From contig NC_083604.1 in assembly GCF_029168945.1 (NCBI RefSeq), positions 72,122,211 to 72,186,210 on the forward strand: DNA of 64,000 bases. The letters run 5' to 3'. Source of the stretch: Cannabis sativa (lineage: Eukaryota > Streptophyta > Magnoliopsida > Rosales > Cannabaceae). The position numbers and the translations under genes were made by a program. Shown here one piece after another: positions 1 to 12,334 of the stretch. The notes beneath the pieces were generated by a model. That model was not told the DNA's origin and did no database searches. It saw only the letters and a program-made list of their open reading frames with translations. Position 1 is the first letter of the stretch. Every line of letters begins with the position of its first letter.

Positions 1-350
1 TCATAATTTTGCATTTCCGGTGCCCGGTAACATGAAACTCGGTGTTTGGCTCAGTAAAATCACAACTTAGTATGTTAGTAGATTGGGACGGTTTATTAGA
101 CATTGAGGATGTCGGGAATGGCCGGGAATTTAGAATTTCCCAAAATACCCCTTTAGTGTTATTTATGTGATTTTAGTGTGAAGGGGCAAAATGGTCATTT
201 TGCCCCATTGTTAGTTTCTCTTTTGTGACTCAATAAATTGAAAAATATATGTTATTTAATTATTCTTTTTGGCTGAAGTAAAATGTGTTAAGTGCCTTAA
301 ATTTCTTTTTCTTTTCAAAACTTAGAAAAAAATAGAAAATCTTCAAAAAA

Positions 351-469
<119 letters not shown>

Positions 470-1480
470 CTGCATGGTGCTCTAAGGCTGGGTTTTCTTT
501 GATTTTGCAAGCTAATTTCCTTCAATCTAAGTGTTCTTCAAGCTTTAGTAAAGTTTCTAAACCTCTCCCTTTTGTAATTTTTAGGAAATGCTTAAAAAGA
601 TGATGATGCATGCTTGATTTTGTTGTGATGCTTGCTGCTGTAATTTGTTGTTATTTTCAGAGGATTAGTTTTGTTAATTTAAGTAGGTTAGAGCTAGTTA
701 ATGCATGGTAATTTGCTCTGATTCAAGTTTTGAAGTTATTAGCTCAAAAATATGATTTTTCAAAGAAATGTCTTGAATCTGTTGTTTACTTGCTGTTGAT
801 GTTTGCTGCTACTTTCAGAGGTTATTTTATGCTTGATTAAGTAAATTTGGGCTGAATTGAATGCATGTTAGTGGGGTTTGATCAAGTTTGAGTTTAGAAC
901 TCAAAGCTTGATGCTTTAATGGTGGTTTTGGTTTGGTGAAGCTTGGTTTTTATGCTTTAGAATTGTTCCTTAGGGTCTAAATAGCAAGTCTGGAAGTTTT
1001 GGTATTGTTTGGATTGGATTTGTGCAATGTGTGAATTTTTGAGTGATTTCTGCGAGGAACCAGAATTCCGGTTGTGCATCCGGAATTCCGGATGGGGTTC
1101 TGAAAATTCCCAGAACCGGAATTCCAGTTGGGCAACCGGTCTACCGGTTGGGTGATTTTCAGAAACCCTAGTTCTCCTCGTTTTCTTATGTTATTTGGGG
1201 TATTGCAATGTTTTTTATCGATAGGGAAACTTTTAGTTCCTAGTTTAAGTCCCCGTGAAGTGATTTAGCGTATCACTTATAGTGTTGTGATTTTTATGGT
1301 TTAGGAGCCTGTAATCCGCCGCGAATAGTTCCGGTCGAGTTGACCGGCACACCTGAATTCGGAATCCAGGTAAGATTAGTATAACAGTATGCATATGTAG
1401 ATTACATGTTTAGCGTGCATGTAGGAAGCCTGTTAGATTACATTAGATATGTATGTTGGCTTCGAACCATCCGACTGTGT

Positions 1481-1857
1481 CACGTCGGTACAGGCTGGAG
1501 TATGACCAGCAGCCGGAGTATGACCGGTTCGACCGATTAGGCTGATACTTAGGTCGGAGGTTCCGTACTATTTGACGTATCACGTCGGTACAGGCTGGAG
1601 TATGACCAGCAGCCGGAGTATGACCGGTTTGACCGATTAGGCTGATACTGTAACACGTCGGTACAGGCTGGAGTATGACCAGCAGCCGGAGTATGACCGG
1701 TTCGACCGATCAGGCTGTTACTTGTCAATAGTACCGTCCCTATGAACGTTCAGAACTCAGTACCGTGTTGGACACGGCAGTTAGGGGGACTCAGTATCGT
1801 GTTGGACACGGCAGTTAGGGGGACTCAGTATCGTGTTGGACACGGCAGTTAGGGTTA
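1481..1857 (+). repeat. Two sets of tandem repeats within the LTR
   Basis: First set: three units beginning CACGTCGGTACAGGCTGGAG at 1481, 1581 and 1654, the last running to about 1720. Second set: three units of about 35 bp around CGTGTTGGACACGGCAGTTA between 1755 and 1857. The other two LTRs in the window have fewer or diverged units of both sets, so copy number varies within the family. Confidence 0.85.
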
Positions 1858-2293
1858 TGGTCAGGGGTATGGGCGTCTGATCATGACCGGGATTTATGTA
1901 TGAGTATTATTATGCTTTTCTTACTGAGTCTGTCGACTCACAGTGCTATGTTTATGTGTAGGTAAAGGCAAGGCTAGGGCTGATGGACCGTGAACGAGCC
2001 TATGAAGATTGTACATGTCGGGGCGGTTAGGCCTGGAGCGTACGATCATCGGGACAGCAAGACTATTTTTGTAATTAGTTGCTAGGCGACAAGTATTTTG
2101 TATAGACAGTTAACTTTTGTAAATGGTTTTGTAATCGGGATCCCGAGTCTTTTGTATAAATATTTTACAAGTTTAATTAAAAAAGCAAAAATTTTTAATT
2201 AATCACGTTTTCCATAAACCTCGTTGATTAGCAACGAACTGCACAGTATGTTTAAAAATCACGTAATACGCCTATGCTAGTTAGGGTGTTACA

Positions 2294-3043
2294 GACCCTG
2301 TTGAAGATGTTCAGTTGTATAGATCCACTGTAGGAGCCCTTCAATACATGACCATCACCAGACCAGAGATCTCCTTCAGTGTTAGCAAAGTGTGCCAGTT
2401 CATGCACAATCCATTGCAAGCTCACTGGGTGGCTGTTAAAAGGATACTGAGGTATCTTAGTGGCACCATGAACCGTAGTTTACACCTGAAGAAATCCCCA
2501 CACACTGATGTCTCTGCCTTCTGTGATGCTGACTGGGCAGCAGATATTGATGATAGAAGGTCAACTTCAGGATATGCCATTTATTTTAGTGCAAACCTGG
2601 TTGCTTGGTCGTCAAAGAAGCAACACACCGTTTCAAGGTCTAGCACTGAAGCAGAGTTTATGGCTCTTGCCAATGTTGTTGCAGAAATCACATGGCTTAA
2701 GTCTCTCCTATCAGAACTTCATGCATCTCCCACCCGAACACCAGCTGTTTGGTGTGATAATCTTAGCACTGTTCTTTTGACAGCCAATCCTGTGCTACAT
2801 GCCCGAACTAAGCACATTGAACTCGATCTATACTTTGTGAGAGAGAAGATCTTGCAGCATGTTGTTGATGTTCGACATGTTCCAGCTGTGGATCAAATTG
2901 CAAATGGCCTAACCAAATCTATTTCCAGTAGCAGGTTCAGCTCTTTTAGACACAAACTCAGAATTGAAGATGCTTCAATTCTCAGTTTGAGGGGGAGTGT
3001 TAAGGGTATAAAAACTGTTGAAATAGTTGATGATGTTGGTTAG
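2294..3043 (+). pseudogene. Copia polyprotein fragment, RNase H end
   Basis: An open frame carries the C-terminal part of a Ty1/copia polyprotein: the end of the reverse transcriptase region, then RNase H with the motifs DADWAAD, SRSSTEAEF and KHIELDLYFVRE. Gag, protease, integrase and most of the reverse transcriptase are missing to the left, where the gypsy-type LTR ends at 2293 inside the frame. It resembles the RNase H of the copia element at 40662-45546, so the two are related families. A purine tract ending GGGGGAG lies at 2991-2997 just before the 3' LTR, and the frame ends inside that LTR, as in the other copia element. Confidence 0.9.
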
Positions 3044-3300
3044 GACTGTTTGTTAGGTAGTTAGTCTTTCTAACTACTTTCTGTTGGTTTCTGTTATTCT
3101 GTTAGTGAGTTGTTTCAGCTCACTCTTTCATTGTTGTTTGTGTATATATACATCATGTACTCTCTCTCTCTGCAATGGAATCATTCATTCTTTCCTCACT
3201 CTTTTCTCTCTATTTCCTCTGTCTTTGATTCTCTTTTGTTTCTTTCTTGTTTTCAATGTCTAAGAAACTTCCCAGTCTCAATTCTACTGAAAAGAGGCTG
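2998..3300 (+). mobile_element. 3' LTR of the truncated copia element
   Basis: The LTR is inferred to start with TGTTAAGG at 2998, directly after the polypurine tract. It carries a TATA-like stretch (GTATATATAC, about 3140) followed by a CT-rich leader, like other short copia LTRs. The right end is not fixed because no 5' LTR is present for comparison; 3300 is an estimate. Confidence 0.6.
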
Positions 3301-3623
3301 ATATAGATTGGAATCCTTCGTGATCATAAAACAAAGCTTATTTGAATGGAAATCTCATAGTTTTGTATTTTTTTTACCTATCATAATAGTCTATCAATAA
3401 AAGATTGAAATGAAGAATTTTACTAAGGGGAGAAGGGATTCTATCGATTAATGTGAATGTCAAAATTTATTAATACATATTTCAGAAAGAAAAAATAAAA
3501 AAACTACTTCCATAATTTTATGAGAGAATATTAAAGACATAAATCTATTTAAATAAATAACTATAATTTTTTATTTATATTTCAAAATAAAATTATAATT
3601 CCAAAACTAAAATAAAATTTTAG

Positions 3624-4088
3624 GTGCTATTTGGTAATACTTTTATTTTCTAATTTTTTAATCACAAAATGAAAGTAAAATTTTTATTTTTAAATTTTTT
3701 GTTTTTGAAAAACAAAAATATGTTCTGTAACCACTTTTATTTTTTAATTTTAAAAACAGAAAATAAAAGTGTGTTCTGTGAAGTTTATTTCCATTTTTAT
3801 TTTTTGATTTTATTTAAATCGGGTTTAAGTCCAGTGTCGGATTCAAGTTCGGATCAGAGGTTAGGTTCAGCGCCAGGGCCGTGGGAGAGGATTCGGGTCT
3901 GGGTCTAGTCGGAGTCTAAAATATTGATTAAGATAAAAGTGATTTTTTTTTGTTTTTAAAATTTTGATTCTCAATTAAAAAAAATTAAAAAGTATAAACA
4001 ATTCTATACAACATGTTTTTAAAAATTATTTTCACTTTTCTAATTTTAAAAACAGAAAACTGATTAAAAACGTGTTACCAAACACCAC
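3624..4088. mobile_element. MITE-like element with inverted ends
   Basis: The left end (GTGCTATTTGGTAA) and right end (TTACCAAACACCAC) are inverted copies, flanked on both sides by TTTAG (3619-3623 and 4089-4093). The interior is AT-rich apart from a GC-richer insert at about 3815-3910. No transposase. The family is uncertain; the ends look like common plant MITE ends, but the flanking repeat is too short to assign hAT or Mutator. Confidence 0.55.
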
Positions 4089-4373
4089 TTTAGTATATTA
4101 CTCTCACAAAAAAAAAAATGTAACAACAGGGATAAATTTATTGTTTATATAACTTTACTTTGACTAAAGTCAATACAGAAGAAGTAGGTGTAGAACTTGT
4201 TCAATTATAATTATTCTACTTTTCTTTTCTTTTTATATTTCGAGTAGCTAGAACAAAGATTAAGCCTCTAATATATATTTGTACATTCCAATCTGATGGA
4301 TATCAAACTATGATACAGATCAGTTAATAAGGCATAACATCAGAGAAGAAGAACAAGAACTGAAATCACATTA

Positions 4374-4374
<1 letters not shown>

Positions 4375-4412
<38 letters not shown>
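4375..4412 (-). repeat. A38/T38 tract directly after the zinc-finger stop codon
   Basis: A run of 38 A on the plus strand, read as T38 on the coding strand, begins three bases past the zinc-finger stop codon (TGA, 4415-4417) and so lies at the very start of the 3' UTR. It could be an expanded mononucleotide repeat; a retroposed tail is less likely because no element adjoins it. Confidence 0.9.
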
Positions 4413-4414
<2 letters not shown>

Positions 4415-5191
4415 TCAAAGACTAAGATTGAGATTTAAGTCCAGCATAGTAGTCCTATTATTATTATGATGATGATGATGTATTTCAGATACTGGTTTTG
4501 GCAACTTTTCAACTCTAAAACTTCCTGGCCAAACCAAATCCACGGTTTCTTCAAGCATAAAGGGTACAGTACCAGTCCATGGCATCATCCCAGGCCCAGG
4601 CCCAGGCCCAGACCCAGACCCAAATCCAGTTTCAGCATCACTAAATCTTGCAACCATAGCAGCAGAGGACCCTACTTCTCTGCTATTGGGCTTGTGAACG
4701 AGAGAGTGGGCCTGGACTCCAAGAGATCGAGGTGTAGTGAGTTGGGTGAAAGGGTTAAAGCCCAAGCCCATTGTGTTCATCATCATTCTATGAGAGTGGT
4801 ACCTCTTGGCTGCTCCTCTTTCTCTCTTGTGAGCATTTTGGTGACCCCCTAAAGCCTGTGAGCTATAGAATTTTCTCATGCAAAAATTACAAGAGAAAAT
4901 CTTGTTTGTTGTTGGTGCTATTTTTGATGATGATGATGAGGAGGAGGATTGATGATGATGATGATGATGATGATCAAATTCTCCAGCTGAAAAAGACAAT
5001 TGATTTTTGCTGAGGCCTCCTAAGCTTAACCAATCCCCAAGATGATCATCATTATTATTATTATTGTCGTTTCCAGTACTTGTTCTTGATTCCACATCTA
5101 ATTGGTTATCTGAAAATTCATTTCCAGCTTCTTCTTCTTCTTCTTCTTTTTCTTGTTTCTGTTGTTGATTATTCTCACTCTTGAAAAACAT
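4415..5191 (-). CDS. Single C2H2 zinc-finger transcription factor with EAR motif
   Basis: Intronless gene for 258 residues. The one zinc finger is at about residues 98-121 (Cys101, Cys104, His117, His121) and contains the plant-specific QALGGH helix, which in this family contacts DNA. The protein ends in LDLNLNLSL, an EAR repression motif of the LxLxL type known to recruit TOPLESS co-repressors, so a nuclear repressor is likely. A conserved DWLSLGGL lies at residues 53-60. The rest is low complexity: Gln/Glu-rich N-terminus, Asn run, His run (74-80), Ser run (82-89), Gly-Pro repeats (about 194-201) and a second His/Asn run near the end. The finger and layout match the Arabidopsis ZFP4/ZFP7 group, but I cannot assign an orthologue. 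The first Met of the frame is used; the upstream sequence is leader-like. Family assignment is firm; the target genes are unknown. Confidence 0.93.
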   Translation of the reverse strand: MFFKSENNQQQKQEKEEEEEEAGNEFSDNQLDVESRTSTGNDNNNNNDDHLGDWLSLGGLSKNQLSFSAGEFDHHHHHHHQSSSSSSSSKIAPTTNKIFSCNFCMRKFYSSQALGGHQNAHKRERGAAKRYHSHRMMMNTMGLGFNPFTQLTTPRSLGVQAHSLVHKPNSREVGSSAAMVARFSDAETGFGSGSGPGPGPGMMPWTGTVPFMLEETVDLVWPGSFRVEKLPKPVSEIHHHHHNNNRTTMLDLNLNLSL

Positions 5192-5349
5192 TGCAACACA
5201 AAGACTACACAGAAGGTTATAACAACAGAAAAGAACTAAATGTATTATATAATGGGAGTCTAGCTAAGCTATCTATGTAGGTTGTGTGATAGAGGAATTT
5301 AAGAATTGTGAGGTGGTTGGACTTAAATAAGGGATTGAATTAGGAGGGT

Positions 5350-5352
<3 letters not shown>

Positions 5353-5407
<55 letters not shown>
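5353..5407. repeat. (GA)n microsatellite upstream of the zinc-finger gene
   Basis: About 55 bp of pure AG repeat, 160-215 bp upstream of the start codon, so CT repeats in the promoter or 5' leader on the coding strand. Such repeats are common in plant 5' leaders and may bind GAGA-type (BPC) factors; a regulatory role here is inference only. Confidence 0.95.
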
Positions 5408-5409
<2 letters not shown>

Positions 5410-6728
5410 AAAATCAGAAAGTGGCAGAAGAGAGATATTATTATTTAAAATTTATCTGAAAAAACATATATTTATACATATATATCTGGTGTTCCCATCC
5501 AGTGATGCTTGACAAATTTAAGGGGGCAGGCAGAGAGAGAGAGAGAGAAAGTGAGAGTTATGTCATCTTTGGATTCCTGACTCATCTTTTCCCTTACACC
5601 TCTCTCAGCCTCAGCAACAGCATCACTTATAGTCAGATTCTCTTTGGATATGGAAATGAATGGAATTGGAGTAAATAACAAGTGCTTAATTATTTCTTTG
5701 TTTTAAACTCTATACAAACAATACTTTTTTTTTATCAGCCAAATCATAGTAAATTTTGTTTACTATACTCAACTCAACTACTTTTTAGTTCATGTCAGTT
5801 CTAAAAACCACCCTAATAATACAATATAATAATAAATAAAAAGTACTAAACGACAGTGGAAAACTTAACAAAGCACCTTTTTTCCCTTTTCACTTGTTCA
5901 TGGAAAATACTGTAAGTTTACACAGTACTATTACTTCAGTGCCTTGTAGAATTTTTTTTTCCCCCTTTAGAGAAAAATGCCTATGATTTGAAAGCCTATT
6001 TCAAATTAGTAATTTTAAAGCAAGCACATTCTATCTTTTACCTAGATACGCAAACTTTTTTGTTTAGTAAAAGTCAACTAAATTTACTTTCCAAGAAGAC
6101 CTATAAAGGTCAGTTTTTCTTATCACAATTTTATAGCTATTCTCTTGTGTTGGAAATTATTTGCTTAATCATAAATGACCCTTTGCCTTTGGCCTTTATC
6201 TCAAAAAAACAAAAAAAAAAGCATAAATGAAAAAGAAAGAAGGCCCACAAAAGCATACATGGGAATGCACAGTTCTCTTCAATGAGTTAACGACAAGCCT
6301 TTCAATGAAGAAAGTGGTGGAGTGAGTGGGGATGCTACTAAATAAATAAACATACAATTCTTTTAACATAATTATCATGGACATGATCATGCAGTTTGAA
6401 GAGTTTTTGTAGGGTCCAATAACTCATAATAATAGAAAAGAGAAAAATAAATAAAAAACCAAACAAACAAAAACAATGAGTATCTAATTGTTATTAAATA
6501 CCAATAGTGTTCAATATCAATAATATTTAGAAGCACTATGAAATAAAATAGTTGACATATTCAATAATAAATATTAATTGTTGGGGTATTAATCCAAGTT
6601 CCACATTAAAAGAATATACAAAAGTTGTTAGATATAAGTATTTCACCTTCTCTATTAGTATGGGCCTTTTAGGAAAGTATTCAAAAACAAAACCGTAAGA
6701 ACTCAGCCTAAAGCAGACAATATCATTA
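5408..6728. other. Non-coding, AT-rich, upstream of the zinc-finger gene
   Basis: No gene or recognisable element was found. A second short GA run lies at 5532-5548. The interval probably includes the distal promoter of the zinc-finger gene. The short open frames here are AT-rich and have no family resemblance. Confidence 0.6.
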
Positions 6729-7321
6729 GAGCAATTTGCAGCGGAACTCCCTTATGTTTTAATTTTTATACACTTAACCCCCTTATTTTTTTTTTGGTGG
6801 CAAAACCCCCTTATGTTTTAATTTTTATACACTTAACCCCCTTATCTTTTTTTTTTGTGGCAAAAACCCCTTATGTTTTAATTTTTATACACTTAACCCC
6901 TCTATCTTTTGTTTTGGTGGCAAAACCCTTCAGTTTACTTTTCTTTGCAAATTTAAAGTTTTAGTTAAATATTACCGTTAAATACTAACCGGATTACTAC
7001 TGTATCGACTTCGAGGTTTTACCGTTACATATACAAAGGTGTATACAGTGGTCATGCAGTTGATATTTAACGGTAATATTTAACTGGCGTATCAAATTTG
7101 CAAAGAAAAATAAACATAAAGGGGTTTTGCCACCAAAAAAAAGATAAGGGGGTTAAGTGTATAAAAATTAAAACATAAAGGGGTTTTGCCACAAAAAAAA
7201 AAGATAAGGGGGTTAAGTTTATAAAAATTAAAACATAAGGGGGTTTTGCCACCAAAAATAAAGATAAGGGGGTTAAGTGTATAAAAATCAAAACATAAGG
7301 GGGTTTCGCCGCAAATTGCTC
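6729..7321. mobile_element. Mutator-like MITE with internal 65-bp repeats
   Basis: Inverted ends GAGCAATTTGC (6729) and GCAAATTGCTC (to 7321), flanked by a perfect 9-bp direct repeat ATATCATTA (6720-6728, 7322-7330), the target-site length of Mutator elements. The two arms each hold about three or four tandem units of about 65 bp built on CTTATGTTTTAATTTTTATA and CACTTAACCCCCTTA, inverted between arms around a unique centre (about 6950-7090). The whole is therefore a large hairpin. No transposase. It shares its terminal sequence with the element at 51792-52149. Confidence 0.9.
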
Positions 7322-7330
7322 ATATCATTA

Positions 7331-9388
7331 TAATGTAAGAGTCAAGGTGGAAGAGCGGGGCCAACAATAAATCAAAACATGTAAAATTTAATAATTACTA
7401 TTTTTTTACTGTAACAATATAACATCTTATAGTAGTATTAGACACCATTGCCATGTAACAAAAGGATCTCTTCTGGTGGGTGTGTACATGTAACAAAAGG
7501 ATCTTTTGTGGTTGCTTATGTAGATGTAGTGGGATATGTAAATGTACAGTAGGAGAAGTGCATTTAGAACCAACTTGTGCTTATTCTCAGAAATCAGAAT
7601 CTTGCTGTTCTAATATTTATTTATTTAAGTTTTAAATACTATAATATATTATTTAAAAGAAAAGAAAACATATAATTAATAACCCAACATATCTCTCTCT
7701 CTTTCTTTGATATAATTAAAGGTATGTTAGCTAGCTAGTGTGATGAAAGCACACAGCAGATGTGGTTCAGAAGCTTCATGGGAATTAAAATAATTGGTAG
7801 TGATGCATTGATGAGTCAGATATCTTGAAGATTGTATTGTCTTATTAATAGTGTCCATTACAGTAAAGAACAGGACCAAAAGAAAAGTGAGAATTAATAA
7901 ACAGACAAATTAAACCAATCTGATCAGCTCAACTCAATTGCTTTTTATGAAAAACACCAACACATGTCTTAATCATTCAACTTAAAGTAAAACTAATCTT
8001 CTTTAGTATTTGTATTTGTATTTAAACTCATTTAACTACTTCTCTAGCTTAAGGAAAGACTTATATATGTGCATATTAAAAAAGTCATCAAGACAAATCA
8101 TGTCACAGTCTTATCTTATAATATACATAGCATCAAATAAAGTATGTTGTTGATAAAGATCCAAGCAAATATATATATTTATACATATATATATATGCTA
8201 TTCAGCTTAGCATTATAGACATAGTGATATAGACCAATCAATTCCAAGAACTATAACACAGATGACAGAACATAACTTGTTGAAAAGACTTAGCTTTAAA
8301 GTATATAGTTCTCATCAGTATGAGGACACTTATATTATATATGCACATTATTGGAATAATTATATATAAGATATATAGTACCAGTAATGGAATTAAACTC
8401 AAGAATCTATATATGAAGTTATAATTGAACATCATTTTTGGGTGGTTTATTCTGATATATTCTTAGACAAATTATAATTAAACTGTTGCATATGCTTTAG
8501 AGAAATGTTAAAAAAACATTCATAGTGCCACACCCAACACCATCTAGAGGAGGCATCATACATTTATTATTTTAATTTAATAATTATTACAAAAAACTAC
8601 TAAATACATAATTATTAACCACTGTGCTCAATAATATTGGGAATAATATGGAAAGGGTATTTTTTGTTTTGAGATGTACATCAAGAAAATGACTAGTCGT
8701 TACTCTTCACAACTCCCTCAAATCTTGTGGATCTGATTCCCAATTAAGCAAAAGAGTTTCCAAACTGCTTATTTCCATAAATGATAATTAATAATAAACC
8801 AGTGTTATAATTATGATGTAATACAGTCTGCAAATTATTTGAAGAAAAAATGAAATTAAAAAAAAACTTTGTTTTTGTTTTGTTCCCTCAAGTTGAAACT
8901 TACAATTAATGTATATATTAAGCTTATTATTATATCTGGGATGTTGACTTTCTTCATTAGAACTGGGAATTGGGTACTTTATATTGACTCCAAAACATCT
9001 TAAAACAAGAAGAATCTATTTTGGATAGCACATGAAAAAACACTTGTTTAGGATGAACTAAACGTGTTTCATTCAGAACCATGAAATATTAGCCATACTA
9101 TATACGAAGTGGAAAATATAAAAGGAGTAATTTTTTTTAGATCATGTTACAAATTACAATCGGATAATATTAGAATATAGTACAGTACATAACATAAGTA
9201 TGATGAGTTATAACAACCAAAAAAAGGAATTTAATTACTTATTTGGCAAGACATTAAAAACATTTCATTTTAAAAATATTAGAAGTACTCTTTAGGTGTC
9301 TTACCTAGATAAACACAAAAAGACTTTTAGCGTCTTCTTATGGGAGACACAAAAATTTAAGTCGAAGACAGCTCAAAGTGATGGCCTT
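7331..9388. other. Non-coding, AT-rich intergenic DNA
   Basis: About 2 kb with scattered TA repeats (for example 8170-8200) and no convincing coding frame, element boundary or RNA gene. Confidence 0.6.
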
Positions 9389-9609
9389 TGTAATAAGAAG
9401 AAAACCAAAAAAACAGAGTATCACACAAAAGAATGAATGAAAGCATTACTCAACTTAGTAGCTTAGTCCTTTATTTATAGGTACAGAGAAAATACAAACC
9501 CAAGAATTAAATAGAATCATAACAATTTAAACAGTAAGCTAAGACACCTAACAACCTTAACTACTAACTGTTAAAGCTTTATGTAACAGAATCTAAAATG
9601 TGGTTGACA
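9389..9609 (-). mobile_element. 3' LTR of the decayed minus-strand copia element
   Basis: On the minus strand a purine tract (TTGAGGGGAGA, complement of 9610-9620) is followed by TGTCAACC, a typical LTR start, at 9609. The LTR contains a TATA-like ACCTATAAATA and a leader, and is taken to end at TTATTACA (9389). The right boundary is well supported, the left is an estimate. The same arrangement of tract and TGTCAA start is seen in the intact copia element at 45355. Confidence 0.65.
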
Positions 9610-12334
9610 TCTCCCCTCAAACGAAAAGGTGTCTCTGACATCTTAAATTTGGACCTAAGATACATAAATCTCTCTGTGAATAAGGACTTTGTAAGCACAT
9701 CTGCAATTTGATCTATTGCTGGCACATATCGAACATATAGTTGCTTGGATAATATGTACGTTCCTTAACAAAGTGTAGGTCAATCTCAACGTGTTTCGAT
9801 CGAGCGTGAAATATAGGATTTGTCGCAATGGCAGCAGCATTTTGATTGTCCACCCATAGGACAGGACATGATGAAATGGTTATTTGAAGTTCAGACATTA
9901 ACCACTTGATTTCTGCAGCAACATTAGTTAGTGATCTGAACTCACTTTCAGTGCTGGACCTAGCCACCACATTTTGTTTTTTTGTAGACCAAGAGACCAA
10001 GTTCCCACCAAGAAACATGGCATAACCTTCAGTGCTCTTTCTGTCATCCACACAAGATGCCCAATCAACATTAGAGTAACCTTTCAGAGCTAAAGAACCA
10101 ACTAGTGCGATATGAAGACCATGTGAGATTGTGCCTTTTAGATACCACATTAGTTTTTTGCAAGCCTCCCAGTGAGAAGTGGTTTGGGCATGGATGAACT
10201 GGCTGAGCTTATTAATTATGAAAGCTACATCTAATCTAGTCAAAGTTAATTATTGGAGATCCCCCAATGTGCTTCTGTACAGTGTTTCATCTTTAAAGGG
10301 TTCACCTTCCTTAAAAGACAAATTTATGTTTGCACTTGAGGGGTTGAAACTTGGTTTAGCTCCCTCCATGTTAAGTTCGACAAGCAAATTTGTGATGTAC
10401 TTTGTTTGAGACAAGTACATCCTAGAAGAATTTTGAAAGATTTCCACACCTAAGAAGTAGTGCATAGGACCTAGGTCTTTAACAGAGAATGACTTATTTA
10501 AGTCAAGAATGAGTCTGCTTATGAGATTTGTGTTAGGGCCTGTAATGAGAAAATCATCACACTACAAGAAATGTCACTTTTACCAGCACAGTTCGCTACC
10601 GCGCTGGTAAAAGTAACTTTTACCAACACATTTCGCAAACTGCGCTGGCAAAGAGGTCAAAGTTTTACCAGCGTATATTTGTAGTGACTAAAATCTAACT
10701 TTTACCAGCGCATTTAAGCACTGGGAAAAGTCATTTTTGCCAGCGCTTTTAATTTTATGCTGGCAAAAGTTCTAATACAAACATTGATGTGCCAACCCCC
10801 TTTTGCCAACACATAATAAGTAAATTCTATTTTACCAGCGCAATACCAACTTTTGCCAGCGCATCAAAGTGACATTTCTTGTAGTGTCAACATAGACCAA
10901 CAATATGATTAGAGTTGGTCTTGTGCCTTAAGTAAACAATGAGTTGTCAGATTTTGAAGTAATGAATCCCCATTGTAACTGAGTATCCTTTAAATTTCGA
11001 TCCCAGGCTCTTAGAGCTTGTTTAAGATCATATAGAGCTTTGTGTAATTGACAAACATGAGTAGGTTTAGATTCATCCATAAAGCCCTATGGTTGTGTCA
11101 TATAGACATTCTCATCTAATGTCCTATTAAGAAAGGTATTACATACATCTAATTGCTTGACCACCCATTTGAAAGACACAGCAATAGTAAGTATGATTCT
11201 CACAGTAGCAGGATTGACAACTGGTGAGAAAGTCTCCTCATAGTCAATACTAAGTAGGCACCCTTTAGCTACCAGCCTAGATTTTAATCTCTCTATTTAT
11301 GAATCCATTTGTTTCAATGATAGCCATTTCTAAGGAGGATGACACTAATGTCCAAGTGCCTACCTTTTTAAGAGCAGTGAACTCTTGTTGCATTGATTTG
11401 AGCCATTTAGGATGTTTAAGAGCAGTTGCTGCAGTTCTAGGCTCAGAAGGAAGGAGTGTTGTTGTCAAGGGATATCTTGTGGCCAAATGAGCATATGGCT
11501 TCACAATTCCATTAAGAGGCCTTATTCTCATGGCATGAATCCTGGTGGTAGTGTTGGTACCTATACTTTTTGGGGCAACAGTAGGTGTAATGGGAGGTTG
11601 TGGAGGGGGTATAGGGAGTTGTTGATTTTGAGGTTGAGTAGATATTGAAGGGTTTATGATAGGTTGAGGTGTAGGATCATGTTCAGTGTTGGTTTGACTT
11701 GTCAATGAACTAGAGGTATGTTGTTTGTCGGAACTGGAACATTGGGTTTAGGTGAGTGTGGTTGTTGGTCATGTGGTGGGGGAGGTTGATTTATGACAAG
11801 GGATGGAGAAGGAACATGTTCAGGTTGTTGTCTATATGTTCAGTACGTTGTTTGGTGAGAGTGGTTGTTTATTTAGGGTTCAGGTTGTGATTGAGTGGAT
11901 ATATTCCTGTTTATTGGCATTTCCACGATCCAATGCACGAGCATAGGAACAAGAATTCCCATTTCTTGATTGTTGGAATGCAAAATTAGCTTGCAGCTTC
12001 AAGGAAAGATCTGTAATAGAATTGTGATGCTCGAGACGTGTTTTGTGTGAGAGAAGAAGAGCTTGCACTTCTTCAAATGATAACAGATCACTACAGGATG
12101 TGATTCTTAAGACAACTGAGTCAAACTCTGGACCCAAACCATTGAGAAGTTGCAAGACTATATCTTGATTGGTAACTGGTGAACCAACAATTGATAATGC
12201 ATTAACGATCGCTTGAGTTTTATCAACATATAGTCAGAGATCGAGGGGTTGGATTTTTGAAGATGAGAAAATTGGCCTTTCACCTGAAGGAGTCAAGCTT
12301 TTGTTTGGCTGGAAAACCTCTGTTCAAGTGCATG
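9610..12334 (-). pseudogene. Decayed copia polyprotein with internal deletion
   Basis: Read on the minus strand from right to left in the window: a gag piece (12155-11880, UBN2-type, with LLNGLGPEFDSVV), then the linker before reverse transcriptase (11705-11277), reverse-transcriptase remnants (about 11270-10250, including MHYFLGVEIFQNS), and RNase H (10243-9713, with SRSSTESEF and [12 protein letters not shown]). Protease and nearly all integrase are missing between gag and the linker, so there is a large internal deletion plus several frameshifts and stops. A CACTA-type element interrupts it at 10560-10886. The gag N-terminus and 5' LTR are cut off at 12334, where a different LTR begins. 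This is an old, dead copy. Confidence 0.88.
10560..10886. mobile_element. Small CACTA-type non-autonomous element
   Basis: Ends CACTACAAGAAATGTCACTT and its inverted copy (AAGTGACATTTCTTGTAGTG), flanked by the 3-bp duplication TCA (10557-10559, 10887-10889). Both are hallmarks of CACTA (En/Spm) elements. The interior is made of many short repeats of TTTTACCAGCGCA in both directions, resembling the subterminal binding repeats of this superfamily. At 327 bp it has no coding capacity. It sits in the decayed copia element, so it is younger than that element. Confidence 0.92.

Noticed and set aside
1481..1857. Regularly repeated units resembling a CRISPR array
   Set aside because: Units are directly adjacent tandem repeats without unique spacers, inside a plant LTR.
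4466..5013. Plus-strand open frames across the zinc-finger gene
   Set aside because: They are antisense shadows of the zinc-finger frame and have repeat-driven composition.
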